Positions 18,488 through 28,089 of a DNA stretch of 64,000 nt are shown in pieces. Within the stretch, counting starts at the first letter, position 1. Each line of letters opens with the position of its first letter. Source of the DNA: Crocinitomicaceae bacterium (GTDB lineage Bacteria; Bacteroidota; Bacteroidia; Flavobacteriales_D; Crocinitomicaceae); NCBI GenBank assembly GCA_021325675.1, contig JAJTCM010000005.1, forward strand, positions 152,921-216,920, given 5' to 3'. The notes below the pieces were generated by a model. It saw only the letters and a list, made by a program, of their open reading frames with translations. It was not told the DNA's origin and ran no database searches. The position numbers and the translations under genes are program-made.

Positions 18488-19578
18488 TATTTGAAATTAT
18501 CCTGGTAAGCCGGGTTTTCCTGCATAATCCGGCGGCTTTCGGGATAGTTGAGTATAAACCAGGAAAAAAAAGCGGGCACATTGATTGTTTCTTCCAGCAA
18601 ACGCTTTCTTTTTCCCCGGAATTCTTCTTTTAAATCTTCATTTGCCAGGATTTCCCGGATTTTATCCAAAACCATTGCCCTTTGCGACGTTTTAAAGCTG
18701 TAAGTAAGGCCGAATGTGTTTTCCAATTCATTCAGCACCCCAATTTCGCCGGCAAAATCATTGAAGCGGATTCCCGGTGTTCCCAGCAAGGCCGCTTCGA
18801 CCGCCATCGACTGACTGTCGCCAATATAGAGACCTGCAAAATAAAGCGCGTGATGGATCAGCTCCGGCGGCAGGTCAAGACGGAGCTTTTCAAACTCAGG
18901 ATCAAGCGTTTTTTCAGAAGTAATAACAACTTTTCCATGTGGTTCCAGCAAAGCAATAATTTCGCGGGCAAACTCACCCTGGATTCCCTGGCGGCCGGTA
19001 TCGTGGTAAGCGGCAAGCTCCGTCAGGCGAAGGATAAAGAATTTCTCCGGCAGGTAAGCTGCTATTTTACTGCGATCCGGTGTAAAAACCGACGGATGGA
19101 GATAAGCCAGCTTGTGGAAACCGCGGTAAGCGATCTTTTTGTGCTTCCATTTCCCGGCGTCGCAGGATTCGGGCGAAAGGATTACGTCAGCGTAAGGATA
19201 AGCGATTTTGGCGAACTGCGGGATGATATGCACATCGTCCTCGCTGAATATGAATGACGGAACCCGGAACCATTTTCCCAGGTGTGTGAGCGAAGGCTCG
19301 GAACCCAGCAGCAAACCGGGCTTAAACTGACGGATCAGCTTGCCTATGCGGCGGTATTTTGTGAGGTAGCTTCCAGCGAAGCCCAGCAGGCTCTTCCTGC
19401 GGTAAACCGGAAGCACGTTGACGTACTCCCAATTTTCGGATTGACACAATTCTTCGAGGATATCCTTCGTTTTGATCACAATCAGTACCTCGTGCCCTTT
19501 TTCCTTAAAATCCCGCACAAGGTTTTTAAAGAGATGGAAATGGGCCGGGTGGCCGAGATAGATCAGGAGACGGCGCAT
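18487..19578 (-). CDS. DUF354-family protein, glycosyltransferase-B-like fold
   Basis: The 363-residue product opens with 'LIYLGHPAHFHLFKNLVRDF', typical of DUF354 proteins, which resemble UDP-GlcNAc 2-epimerases and GT-B glycosyltransferases. A C-terminal nucleotide-sugar-binding segment is suggested by 'YIGDSQSMAVEAALLGTPGIRF' (split here: GDSQSMAVEAALLGTP), near residue 250. No membrane helix is seen. The gene abuts both neighbours in the glycan operon. It is either a glycosyltransferase or a sugar epimerase; I cannot decide which. Confidence 0.7.
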   Translation of the reverse strand: MRRLLIYLGHPAHFHLFKNLVRDFKEKGHEVLIVIKTKDILEELCQSENWEYVNVLPVYRRKSLLGFAGSYLTKYRRIGKLIRQFKPGLLLGSEPSLTHLGKWFRVPSFIFSEDDVHIIPQFAKIAYPYADVILSPESCDAGKWKHKKIAYRGFHKLAYLHPSVFTPDRSKIAAYLPEKFFILRLTELAAYHDTGRQGIQGEFAREIIALLEPHGKVVITSEKTLDPEFEKLRLDLPPELIHHALYFAGLYIGDSQSMAVEAALLGTPGIRFNDFAGEIGVLNELENTFGLTYSFKTSQRAMVLDKIREILANEDLKEEFRGKRKRLLEETINVPAFFSWFILNYPESRRIMQENPAYQDNFK

Positions 19579-20151
19579 TTATTCTTCGGTTTTGTTCTCT
19601 TCAGCCGGGTTTTCTTCCTGCTCCCCCGGACGGTTAATCCGCTTAACGACGCGGGCGGGATTACCGGCAACGATCGTATAGGGCGGCACATCACGGTTGA
19701 CAACTGATCCCGTAGCGACAATAGAGTTTTCGCCGATCGTTACCCCCGGCAGGATTACGACATTGATTGCAATCCATGCGCCTTGCTTGATATGCACCGG
19801 TTTGACAATATGCGAAGACGGGCCCAAAAGCTCACGTAAAGGCCGTGTTGGATTGGAATGCGTCAGGATATACACGCCGCCGGCCAGTGAAACCTCGTCT
19901 TCAATTGTAATCAGGTCGGGACGTACGCGGTCAAGGATGTTTCCACCGCCGAGAAAAACATGTTTCCCGATTTTGACCCCGCGCCAGCGTTCGAGACGGC
20001 AGCGGTTTTTGGCCCCGATCGGGAAGCGGGTCATTGCCATCCACTGGAGAACCTTGCCGAAAAAGGACTTGAACAGTCCCCCGACGGTTTTCGCTTCCAG
20101 GTTAGCGCTTCCCAATTGTTCCTGGGCGGATTTCATCACTATTTTTTTCAT
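19579..20151 (-). CDS. Hexapeptide-repeat acyltransferase (WcaF/CysE superfamily)
   Basis: This 190-residue protein contains a left-handed beta-helix of hexapeptide repeats (about residues 55-165: 'KIGKHVFLGGGNIL', 'IEDEVSLAGGVYILTHSN', 'IGENSIVATGSVVNRD'). It ends with the 'YTIVAGNPARVVKRI' motif of sugar O-acetyltransferases. The His in 'THSN' is the likely catalytic residue. It would transfer an acetyl group from acetyl-CoA to a sugar of the glycan in the cytoplasm. Its ATG directly follows the stop of the AsnB-like gene. Confidence 0.85.
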   Translation of the reverse strand: MKKIVMKSAQEQLGSANLEAKTVGGLFKSFFGKVLQWMAMTRFPIGAKNRCRLERWRGVKIGKHVFLGGGNILDRVRPDLITIEDEVSLAGGVYILTHSNPTRPLRELLGPSSHIVKPVHIKQGAWIAINVVILPGVTIGENSIVATGSVVNRDVPPYTIVAGNPARVVKRINRPGEQEENPAEENKTEE

Positions 20152-21990
20152 CTAATCGATATATTTTCTGAACCAGAGCTCCAAATTTACCCATTTCCAG
20201 ATTTCCCTGGAAATATTTATGCGCTTATCCAAATGCTGCATGTACAGCTCCTCTGTTTTTTTGACATCAAAAATGCCCCGGGCCGCAAAAGACGGGCTTT
20301 CGAGGATTTCACAGATGAGCCGCTGCCATTTATCCGTCCGGAACCATTCGTCTTCCGGGGTCACATAACCGATTTTATCCTGGCGTTTGCGTATTCTTTC
20401 GGGTATAACGCCTTTTAGCGATTCCCGGAGAATGAACTTTGTTTCCCCGTTCCGGATGATCCATTTCGGATCGCTGGCGAGTGTTTGCTCCACCAAACGA
20501 TAATCAAGGAACGGTTCACGGGCTTCCACAGAAAAGCGCATCGAATTGCGGTCCTCCCATTTCAGCAAATGTTCGAGCTTGTATTCAAAATGGTTCAGAA
20601 AAGCGGCCTTTAAATTTTTTGATCCGTATAAATTATCTGCAATCAGTCCTTCACTTTGCGCAGAAGACAAAAAATCAGCCGTATAGTGACCGAATTGTGC
20701 CGTTTTGTAAGAAGTACGCCATTTGGACGGCAGCAGGAAAAAAACAAACGTTTTAACGGCAAAAAGAGAACGCTGGATTTTCAGGTATAAAAACATTTCG
20801 CGCGCCAATTTTCCCCAACGGAATTTTTTGAACAGCTCTTTGAAATAAAAGCCATAGAAATAATGATAGCCTCCCAGCTGTTCATCCGCTCCCTGCCCGT
20901 TCAGCATAACAGTTACCTTTTCCGAAGCCCTTTGCATAACTTTGTATTGGGCGTACGGCGAGGTGGACGGCATTGGCTCGGCATGACAGGCAATGAAGCT
21001 GTTCAATTCCCGCAGCAAGCTTTCCCCGTCGGGATAAACGAAATTCTTGTGCAGCTCGCTGTCCTCAAATAAATCGATGAATTTTTTCTCATCTTCTTTA
21101 AAATCTTCCTGAAAAACGGCTGAGAAGCTTTCCAGCTGCTCCCTACCCGCTTTTTCGAGAATAATCGCAGTAATTGCCGATGAATCCAGTCCTCCGCTCA
21201 GGCTTACTCCCGTTTTCACGTCACTGCGTAAATGAACAGCTACTGCATCATACAACAATTGCTTATATTCAGCTGCGTTTTGAAAGCCTGCTTTTTTAGA
21301 AACTTCTGCTTCGAGGTCATACCATCTGCGGGGCAGTATTTCAAGCTTGCTTAAATCAATTTTCAGGCAGTGCCCATGCTGTAATTTGTAAATCCCTTTG
21401 AAAAAAGTAAGCTCCGACTGCTCCGTCCTGTTGAAAACGAGGTAATCAAACATCACTTTCGGCTCAATTTCGGTTTTTGTTTGTCTGACGGCCAGCAAAG
21501 CCGGAATTTCAGAAGCAAAATAAAACGAGCCGCCTTCAATTGTATAATAAAAAGGCTTGATCCCAAAACGGTCACGCGAAAAGAAAACGCTGTTCTCCTG
21601 TGTATCAAAAATCCCTACGGCCCACATGCCGTTAAATTTATGAAAAGCCGCTTCTCCCCAGGCAATATAAGCTTTGAGCAATACTTCCGTATCCGTGGTG
21701 GAATGAAAATTATAGCCCAGGCTTGTGAGCTCTTCTTTTAATTCGAGGTAGTTGTAAATTTCGCCGTTGAACACCATTACGTAGCGCTGATCGTCGCTCC
21801 AAAAAGGCTGGTGGCCCTTCGGAGACAGATCAAGGATGCTCAGGCGGTTAAAGCCAAAACCGAGCTTGTCATTTACGTAAATCCCGTGATCATCCGGGCC
21901 GCGGTGCCGAATAGCAGCCATCATTCCCCGGATTTCAGTTTCCCTGATCCCGGAGCCGTCAAAACGTATTATGCCGCAAATTCCACACAT
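20152..21990 (-). CDS. asnB: AsnB-type glutamine-dependent asparagine synthetase/amidotransferase
   Basis: The 612-residue protein has an N-terminal class II glutaminase domain with the essential Cys2 ('MCGICGIIRFDG') and a C-terminal ATP-PPase domain with 'SLSGGLDSSAI' near residue 262. AsnB converts aspartate to asparagine with ATP and glutamine. Its place inside a polysaccharide operon, overlapping neighbours by one base on one side and abutting on the other, makes it more likely to amidate a sugar acid, as AsnB-like proteins do in some O-antigen clusters. That specific role is inference; the enzyme class is certain. Confidence 0.9.
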   Translation of the reverse strand: MCGICGIIRFDGSGIRETEIRGMMAAIRHRGPDDHGIYVNDKLGFGFNRLSILDLSPKGHQPFWSDDQRYVMVFNGEIYNYLELKEELTSLGYNFHSTTDTEVLLKAYIAWGEAAFHKFNGMWAVGIFDTQENSVFFSRDRFGIKPFYYTIEGGSFYFASEIPALLAVRQTKTEIEPKVMFDYLVFNRTEQSELTFFKGIYKLQHGHCLKIDLSKLEILPRRWYDLEAEVSKKAGFQNAAEYKQLLYDAVAVHLRSDVKTGVSLSGGLDSSAITAIILEKAGREQLESFSAVFQEDFKEDEKKFIDLFEDSELHKNFVYPDGESLLRELNSFIACHAEPMPSTSPYAQYKVMQRASEKVTVMLNGQGADEQLGGYHYFYGFYFKELFKKFRWGKLAREMFLYLKIQRSLFAVKTFVFFLLPSKWRTSYKTAQFGHYTADFLSSAQSEGLIADNLYGSKNLKAAFLNHFEYKLEHLLKWEDRNSMRFSVEAREPFLDYRLVEQTLASDPKWIIRNGETKFILRESLKGVIPERIRKRQDKIGYVTPEDEWFRTDKWQRLICEILESPSFAARGIFDVKKTEELYMQHLDKRINISREIWKWVNLELWFRKYID

Positions 21991-22898
21991 CAGCCGAGGA
22001 CTTTTTTGTAAATATTCAATACCTCTCCGGCGATGAAGCCCAGGTTAAACCGTTCGACATGTTCCCGCCCGTTGATCTTACCAACCTTCAAAGCTGCCCC
22101 GATCTTCGTTTTGATGTCTTCGGCTTCGAAGGTCGTGATGAAACAGCCTTCAACCTGTCCGATATTTGCTTTTACATCACCTACATCCGTTGAAACGACA
22201 GGACAATTGCAGGCCATCGCTTCCTTGATAAACTGCGGCGATCCTTCATTGGGCGAAGTCATCAGCGCCAGGTCGGCAGCATTCATCAGCAAAGCTACTT
22301 CTTCGCGGGAGTAGCCCTTTAATTCAAGCAAAGTAACTTCCGGGTCATTCAGCAAAGCGACCGCTTCTTTCGCCAAAGGTGCGTTTTTGTCTTTATTGGA
22401 AAAGGAAGACGCAAACAAAATGTACTTCCCATGCGGATCAAGGTTCATTTTACGGCGCGCTTCCAGCCTGTCCTGCGGATAAAACGTATCCATATCGATC
22501 CCGCAGGGGATCACCGCGCCTTTCCGTCCGCCGCTTTTGTGGAGCAATTTCTCAGAAACAAAAATATTGAAGGCCGAAAAACGCATCGCTATTTTGGAAA
22601 AAGCCCGCACCCATGGAATATTGATATCTGAGCCGTGTAAGCTGAGTACAAAAGGAACTTTCCGCTGAAAAATGCACAAAAAGCCGCTCAGGCCGTAATG
22701 CGCATGGATCAGATCAGGTTTCGAAAGAGCGATTTTTTGTTTCAGCCTGCCGATATTTTTCCGGTAACCGCTAATCCCTCCTTTATCCACCGGGAAAAAA
22801 TCAATTTCCACGCCGAGCCGCTCCAGGGAAAGGCTTTGCTCCCTGATGAAAGGACTTATGTCCTTCTTGTTTCCGCTGCAAACGATCAGTACTTTCAT
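21990..22898 (-). CDS. Glycosyltransferase family 4 protein
   Basis: The 302-residue protein is a GT-B glycosyltransferase. The N-terminal part has 'DLIHAHYGLSGFLC' (about residue 60) and 'VLSLHGSDIN', and the C-terminal part has the GT4 signature 'SPNEGSPQFIKEAMACNCPVVSTDVGD' (split near residue 215: EGSPQFIKEAMACNCP). It is shorter than typical members (about 370) but both Rossmann halves are present. It acts at the cytoplasmic face in building the glycan repeat. TAATG overlap couples it to the membrane protein gene upstream. Confidence 0.88.
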   Translation of the reverse strand: MKVLIVCSGNKKDISPFIREQSLSLERLGVEIDFFPVDKGGISGYRKNIGRLKQKIALSKPDLIHAHYGLSGFLCIFQRKVPFVLSLHGSDINIPWVRAFSKIAMRFSAFNIFVSEKLLHKSGGRKGAVIPCGIDMDTFYPQDRLEARRKMNLDPHGKYILFASSFSNKDKNAPLAKEAVALLNDPEVTLLELKGYSREEVALLMNAADLALMTSPNEGSPQFIKEAMACNCPVVSTDVGDVKANIGQVEGCFITTFEAEDIKTKIGAALKVGKINGREHVERFNLGFIAGEVLNIYKKVLG

Positions 22899-24337
22899 TA
22901 AAATAAATCCCTTCCTGCGAGTTTAAACCAGTTCCAGCCGATGATGATCCCTCCGACCAAAATCAAATATAAGTTGAAATACCTGTAATTCCTTTTTGTT
23001 ACCTCGGAAATCCCATAGGCGGCCAGCATCAGTAAAACAGGCACGAGCGGCAGGTGAAAGCGGTCTGACAAAACGAAACCGCTGAAACCAAGCACCACCA
23101 TGTAAGAAAGCAAAAAAGAAATAGCGAGTACGTGCGTTTTATACAAGCGTTTTTTATACAGCATAATCAAGCCCAGGATCACAAAAAAAGCATAAATGTT
23201 CCGGATAAAAATGGAGCCGCCCAGCATCATAATATTTTTTTGCCCGGTATCCACAAACGTAGGGAAAGGCGCAGGAATTAATAAAGGAAAAAGCAGTGTT
23301 TTGGAGCCGTATTTAGCGAGCTTATTCCCTTGGGCGTTATTCACCGAGGAAATTTTTTGCTCCTGGTTGCTGCTCCCTTCGTTGATATACGTGTATAAAT
23401 CCTGCTTCACGCTCGTTGTCATCAGTGCGGCAAAAGCCCCCAAAAGCCAGAAAGCGATCACAAATTTGCGCTTCATGCCCGTAATGCGACGCGACGTGAA
23501 AATAATACAGCTGATAATGGCAAAAATCGCACAGGCGCCAAGCACCGTCCGGAACAGGAACAGGGACGAGCCGGAAATCACCAGTAAAACGATATGCAGG
23601 TAACTTACGTGTTTGCTTTTCAAAATAATATCCGCCAGGTTGAGACAGGCAAAAAGCAGGAAAATCATCAGCGTTTCTTTCAGGTGAAGTCCCGCGTAAT
23701 ACAGTAAAGCCGGCAGTATCATCATCATAATAGCTGTCAGGCGCGCAATCTGCTCATTGAAATTACGTTTGGTAAAATCGTAAACCATCACACACAACCA
23801 GGCCCCGAGGAAGGCATTGAACAAACGGACAACGATGAGTGATTTGAACGTGATCGCGTAAAAAGCGCCCAGATACACCGGGAAACCGGTATCTGAAATC
23901 ACCATGTATTTTTGCAGCTCATCAAACAGGTTCAGTTTACCACTCTGAATATAATCCGCCATAAACTGGCCCGTTTCGTCGTAAAAGATACTATCACCGG
24001 CATCAAACTCAAAAGGCTGTCCGGTCATGTAATCAAAGAAAAAATACAAGCCCAGGATCACGATAATGCGGATTATCAAAGCCGTGCGAAAGAGCTTTTT
24101 CCTGAAAAAAGCATCGGAATACCTGTTCCATTTCATCGAGATCCGGTTCAGGAAAATAAAAAACAGTAAAACCGTACACGTGGAAAAAATCAGCCAGATG
24201 GGCGGTGAAATATTAGTCACGCTGAAAGAAGCGATGATGAGCAGGATCACAAAGTACGTCCGGATCGCATGGTTGGTGTAGTACCTTGCAAAATACAGTT
24301 TATCCGGGTTCAGGCTATCTTCGCTCAGCTGCCTCAT
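22898..24337 (-). CDS. Multi-helix membrane protein, candidate polymerase or GT-C glycosyltransferase
   Basis: The 479-residue product has about 11-12 predicted membrane helices with one large extracytoplasmic loop near residues 110-160, containing 'EFDAGDSIFYDETGQ'. The acidic residues soon after the second or third helix resemble the first-loop motif of GT-C enzymes (ArnT/PMT type). Wzy polymerases have a similar overall layout, and no sequence motif settles the question. It is the only such protein in the operon, so it could polymerise or decorate the glycan outside the inner membrane. An ATGA overlap couples it to the preceding gene. Confidence 0.65.
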   Translation of the reverse strand: MRQLSEDSLNPDKLYFARYYTNHAIRTYFVILLIIASFSVTNISPPIWLIFSTCTVLLFFIFLNRISMKWNRYSDAFFRKKLFRTALIIRIIVILGLYFFFDYMTGQPFEFDAGDSIFYDETGQFMADYIQSGKLNLFDELQKYMVISDTGFPVYLGAFYAITFKSLIVVRLFNAFLGAWLCVMVYDFTKRNFNEQIARLTAIMMMILPALLYYAGLHLKETLMIFLLFACLNLADIILKSKHVSYLHIVLLVISGSSLFLFRTVLGACAIFAIISCIIFTSRRITGMKRKFVIAFWLLGAFAALMTTSVKQDLYTYINEGSSNQEQKISSVNNAQGNKLAKYGSKTLLFPLLIPAPFPTFVDTGQKNIMMLGGSIFIRNIYAFFVILGLIMLYKKRLYKTHVLAISFLLSYMVVLGFSGFVLSDRFHLPLVPVLLMLAAYGISEVTKRNYRYFNLYLILVGGIIIGWNWFKLAGRDLF

Positions 24338-25062
24338 GATCGCGGTTTTTTGATGATAGAGCGTTTCAGGCGAACGAGCTTATCGGTAAAATACGTGCCC
24401 AGCAATTTGTGAAAAATGAATTTTTTGAGCTTCAGCCGCTTCACCTGCCAGGAACCGTTGAAATGATGGATGCAATGCGTGTTTTCCGTGAGTGTAACAA
24501 TTCCCGTACGCGATTTCGGGCAAAAATAGTCTTTGGGAAATACGTGCATGCAATTTTTATACACCTGGTAACCGTTTTTCAGCTCAAAGCCGTTGCGCGC
24601 CATAATCCCTGAAATAATCTGGGCATTGGTCGTCATATCGGGTTTACCTCCAATCAAAAAGTGACGGTTTTCGTAATATGCCAGCTGTTCGGCGGCCCAT
24701 TCCCCGTTTTTTTCGCTCGCCATGATCCCGGTCGGGACGTCTTTATCACTTTCGAAACCGGTAAACGCCGGGTATTGCAGGAAGTTATCCAGGTTTTTGA
24801 TCACCTGAACGTCCGTATCCATGTAGACGCCGCCTTCGGAAAAAAGGGCGAACAAGCGCACATAATCGCTTACAAAAGCAAACTTGCGGGCTTCGTAAGC
24901 TTCTTTCACATACAGATTGCTATTGAGATCGAAATTGCTTTCATTCCAGAGCTTCAGCTCGTAATCCGGCAGGTATTTTTTCCAGGACGCAACACATTTA
25001 TGCGCCAAAGCGGGCATAGCGCCTTTTCCAAACCAACAGTAGTGTATCGTTTTCGGGATCAT
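24334..25062 (-). CDS. GT32-family glycosyltransferase (capsule type)
   Basis: The 242-residue protein opens with 'MIPKTIHYCWFGKG', the family start of GT32 sugar transferases related to yeast Och1. The metal-binding DxD motif is in 'VYMDTDVQV' near residue 85. The reading frame extends 21 nt further to a TTG at 25083, but the ATG at 25062 matches family starts. It would transfer a hexose from a nucleotide sugar in the cytoplasm. The 58-nt gap to the preceding gene is the widest in this operon. Confidence 0.85.
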   Translation of the reverse strand: MIPKTIHYCWFGKGAMPALAHKCVASWKKYLPDYELKLWNESNFDLNSNLYVKEAYEARKFAFVSDYVRLFALFSEGGVYMDTDVQVIKNLDNFLQYPAFTGFESDKDVPTGIMASEKNGEWAAEQLAYYENRHFLIGGKPDMTTNAQIISGIMARNGFELKNGYQVYKNCMHVFPKDYFCPKSRTGIVTLTENTHCIHHFNGSWQVKRLKLKKFIFHKLLGTYFTDKLVRLKRSIIKKPRS

Positions 25063-25120
25063 GCTGTTACTGGTTTGCCGCAATCCCTGTAAGCGTTATG
25101 TAAATGTTCTGCCTGGGCGT

Positions 25121-26080
25121 TCACGTAGTCCGTTTTTTCTTAATTAGCTGCTTCAATTGCGATCCGGCCTGTTTGAATCTGAAATAGAGCCGGGTCATCC
25201 AACATGGAAATTTGTAATAAAAATAATAAATATCCGCGTGCTTTTTGAAATCTACGGCAGATATTATTTGTTTTACTTCCTGCGGATATTGCTTTGTGCG
25301 GTAAAAATAATGAAGCGAACGCAGACGCAGCCCGTCCAGCAGGTATTTCAACGCCGGGTTTTTGTACTCTTCTTCCTGCAGATAATCCAGGTTAAACAGC
25401 ACATGCTCTTCTTTTTTCCAAAACTTCTCACCCAGCGCCCGGTTTTCTGCATCTGCATCCTGGTTTGAAAAAGCAAGGTTTTCATTCAGGAAAGCAAAAC
25501 GGTGTTTCAGCGACAAGCGCAGCCACAGGTCAAAGTCTTCGCCGAATTTCAAGCGCGGACTGAAGCCTTTTTCAGCTAGAAAAGCATCTTTACGGAGCAC
25601 CACAAAAGAGCAGTTGACCGGCACCCAAAAAGTGCGCCCATAAACCTCGTAATAATCAATGTATCCAGCTTCAAAACCGGGTTCCACGCCAATAGCAGCC
25701 GGAATATGCTTTCCATGCTTAACTTTAAAATAGGAAGAAGAAAATACAGCTGCTTCGGGGAAATTATTTACCAACCCGAGCATTTTTTCCAGGAAATCCG
25801 GCGCCCACCAATCATCGGCATCGAGAAAAGCGATTAAATCCGATTGGGAAGCGTTTACGCCATTGTTCCTCGCCCGGGAAACCCCGGTATTTTCCTGTTC
25901 GATCACCCGCAAGCGCGGATCACTGAAGCTTTTGACAATTTCCAGCCCTTTTCCTTTGGAACCGTCGTCAACAACGATTACTTCCAAATCCCGGAAAGTT
26001 TGCTCCAGCACTGAACGCAACGCTTTTTCAATGTATTTATCTTTGTGGTAAAGCGGAATAATAACGGAAAAAACAGGCAT
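25121..26080 (-). CDS. Glycosyltransferase family 2 protein
   Basis: The 319-residue protein has a GT-A fold: 'FSVIIPLYHKDKYIEKALRS' at the N-terminus, 'VVDDGSKGKG' near residue 35, and the metal-binding 'FLDADDWW' near residue 85. An earlier GTG/ATG-type extension exists up to 26110, but the ATG at 26080 overlaps the TGA of the upstream gene by one base, which is the pattern across this operon. Acceptor and donor sugar cannot be read from sequence. Confidence 0.9.
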   Translation of the reverse strand: MPVFSVIIPLYHKDKYIEKALRSVLEQTFRDLEVIVVDDGSKGKGLEIVKSFSDPRLRVIEQENTGVSRARNNGVNASQSDLIAFLDADDWWAPDFLEKMLGLVNNFPEAAVFSSSYFKVKHGKHIPAAIGVEPGFEAGYIDYYEVYGRTFWVPVNCSFVVLRKDAFLAEKGFSPRLKFGEDFDLWLRLSLKHRFAFLNENLAFSNQDADAENRALGEKFWKKEEHVLFNLDYLQEEEYKNPALKYLLDGLRLRSLHYFYRTKQYPQEVKQIISAVDFKKHADIYYFYYKFPCWMTRLYFRFKQAGSQLKQLIKKKRTT

Positions 26081-26889
26081 CAATTCGATTTTTTGGTGTA
26101 GCGTTCCCATTTGTACAGCAGGCGTTCGAGGATCCAGACGAGCTTGTAAGCTACCCGCGAGCGCTTAATGCGTTTCATCATATCTATATCGCGCCAATGA
26201 TCGTCGTAATCGTTGAGCACTGTTCCCGGGAGCTTCTGCTGAAGAATTTTGCGGCGTTCTTCCTTATCCAGGCTTGTTTGCGTATTGCTGATGCCTGTCA
26301 TATCAAAGCAGGTCACGTCGATATTTACGTATTTCACCGCTTCATTTCCCAAAGCAACGGCATCTAGGTAAAATTTCCAGTCCGACACGATTTTCAGCTC
26401 CTGGTCGTACAGCCCGTATTTTTCAAAAAGCGCACGCTTAATATACGCCGGGGAATGGTTCAGGGAGCCAACGTAATAATTGTACATCGAATCGGTTTTG
26501 ATCGACGTATTTTTAAAACGCTTTCCATTCGGCCAGAGCTTGATCATGTTCCCGTACAAAATAGCTTCGCCGTCCAGGTGGCTGATCATGCGCTCCGTCA
26601 CCCAATCGTCGGCCAGGTAATCGCCTGAATTCAGAAACTGGCAATATTCACCTCTAGCGGCCACAATCCCCTTGTTCATGGCGTGGTAAATGCCTTCGTC
26701 ATGCTCTGAAAGCGCATACGTGATCTTGTCCTTGTATTTCTCAATGATTTCAATGCTGCCATCCGTCGACGCGCCGTCAATTACCAGGTATTCAAAATCG
26801 CCGGATGTTTGTGACAGCACGCTCCGGATCGTTTTTTCCAGCCCGGGCGCATTGTTGTAATTAATCGTTATAATCGAAAGCTTTAGCAT
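26080..26889 (-). CDS. Glycosyltransferase family 2 protein (WcaE-like)
   Basis: The 269-residue product begins 'LSIITINYNNAPGLEKTIRS' and has 'EYLVIDGASTDGS' near residue 32 and 'FLNSGDYL' near residue 85, where the usual DxD is replaced by NSGD. 'IDGASTDG' with 'NSGD' is characteristic of the WcaE-like branch of GT2. It abuts the upstream GT gene and overlaps the next by one base. It presumably adds one sugar of the repeat unit. Confidence 0.9.
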   Translation of the reverse strand: MLKLSIITINYNNAPGLEKTIRSVLSQTSGDFEYLVIDGASTDGSIEIIEKYKDKITYALSEHDEGIYHAMNKGIVAARGEYCQFLNSGDYLADDWVTERMISHLDGEAILYGNMIKLWPNGKRFKNTSIKTDSMYNYYVGSLNHSPAYIKRALFEKYGLYDQELKIVSDWKFYLDAVALGNEAVKYVNIDVTCFDMTGISNTQTSLDKEERRKILQQKLPGTVLNDYDDHWRDIDMMKRIKRSRVAYKLVWILERLLYKWERYTKKSN

Positions 26890-28089
26890 CTATCGAACCT
26901 CATTTTCCTGTAAATATCCCAGATAATCCCGCCCGCTTTTCGCCGGGTCGAGAATTTCCCTGTATAAGCTCAAAGCTTGCTGTTGTTTGTGCAGCAGTAT
27001 TTCTTTATCCAAAGATACGATGATCTGCCTGAATTCTGCCATATCCCGCACGACAAATCCAAAATCAAACTCCCGTACGAGGCGGTCGTAAATGGCTGAA
27101 TGTGTCACAACTGCCGGGATTCCCTGGCTCATGTAACAGGCAAATTTCCCGGAAGCCAGGCCGATATGCGCAATGTTTTTGCCCGTATAAGGTGAGCTGT
27201 TATCCGATTGATACAAAGCCAGCGCAAGATCGGCAACGTGTAAAAAACCCAGGTATTCCGCATAATTTTCAAACAGCGAATCATGGATCATTACCGGGTA
27301 GCCTTTTGCTTTAAAATCCAGCAATTTACGGTGGATAGGATTTGAAACCTGCAATTTCTCCTTGCTGTGGATCAACAAAAGTGCATTTTCCGGTAAACCG
27401 TTCCTCAGGATTTCCAGCAGATATTCACCACCGCTCCATTTATCGAGGCTCCCGCTGTGCATGAGTATAACCTGGCTCTCAGAAATCCCCAATTTACTGC
27501 GCCACAAAGCCCTGGAATTAGGATCAGCAGTTGAAGAAGCCGGTGAAACAGGAAGCAGGAAGCTTTGAATCCCCGGTAAATTGATTTTATTTTCATTCAG
27601 CAATAAATTCCGGCGTTCTTCGTCCTGGACCAGCAGGCAATCAATGAAACGGGAATAATAGATTTCCTTCTTTTTGATCTTTTGATAATACGGAAAATTA
27701 TTCAGCTCATTGCGGAAAAAAAGCTCAAACGACAGGTAATGCAATTGAATTTTGGGCAGTTGCTTTTTTACCCTTCCGCCAACAATCAGCCCGATCGGGT
27801 CAATCGCAACGATCACCGAAACCTGTTCATCCCGGCAAAATTGCTTCAAGATTCGGTTTGCTTTCATTTTTGGCCGCCAGCTCCAGATTTTTTTCGACCA
27901 GGTGACCGCAAAAACGGGGAAGTCGAGGGGTTTTATTTTATGTAAATGAGATGGGGCGGCGACAATCTGTTCCTGCGACAGCAAAGAAACGCACACGTCC
28001 GAAAGCTCAGCCAGTTGTTCAAACAGCATCACCAGCGTTGGATTGGTAAAGGTATCCTTGTTGGGGTTGATGAACAAAATATGCTTCAT
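26890..28089 (-). CDS. GT-B glycosyltransferase (family 4-like)
   Basis: The 399-residue protein has a two-domain GT-B pattern: an N-terminal half with 'VSVIVAIDPIGLIVGG' (about residue 90) and a C-terminal half with 'VILMHSGSLDKWSGGEYLLE' and 'HIGLASGKFACYMSQGIPAVV' (split; key GLASGKFACYMSQG near residue 330). The classic E-x7-E motif is weak, so it is a divergent member. An ATGA overlap couples it with the aminotransferase gene upstream. It probably transfers one sugar in the glycan. Confidence 0.75.
   Translation of the reverse strand: MKHILFINPNKDTFTNPTLVMLFEQLAELSDVCVSLLSQEQIVAAPSHLHKIKPLDFPVFAVTWSKKIWSWRPKMKANRILKQFCRDEQVSVIVAIDPIGLIVGGRVKKQLPKIQLHYLSFELFFRNELNNFPYYQKIKKKEIYYSRFIDCLLVQDEERRNLLLNENKINLPGIQSFLLPVSPASSTADPNSRALWRSKLGISESQVILMHSGSLDKWSGGEYLLEILRNGLPENALLLIHSKEKLQVSNPIHRKLLDFKAKGYPVMIHDSLFENYAEYLGFLHVADLALALYQSDNSSPYTGKNIAHIGLASGKFACYMSQGIPAVVTHSAIYDRLVREFDFGFVVRDMAEFRQIIVSLDKEILLHKQQQALSLYREILDPAKSGRDYLGYLQENEVR

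Noticed and set aside
19697..20418. Plus-strand frames of about 150 codons opposite the acyltransferase and AsnB genes
   Set aside because: Shadow frames; the minus-strand genes have clear family motifs and operon spacing.
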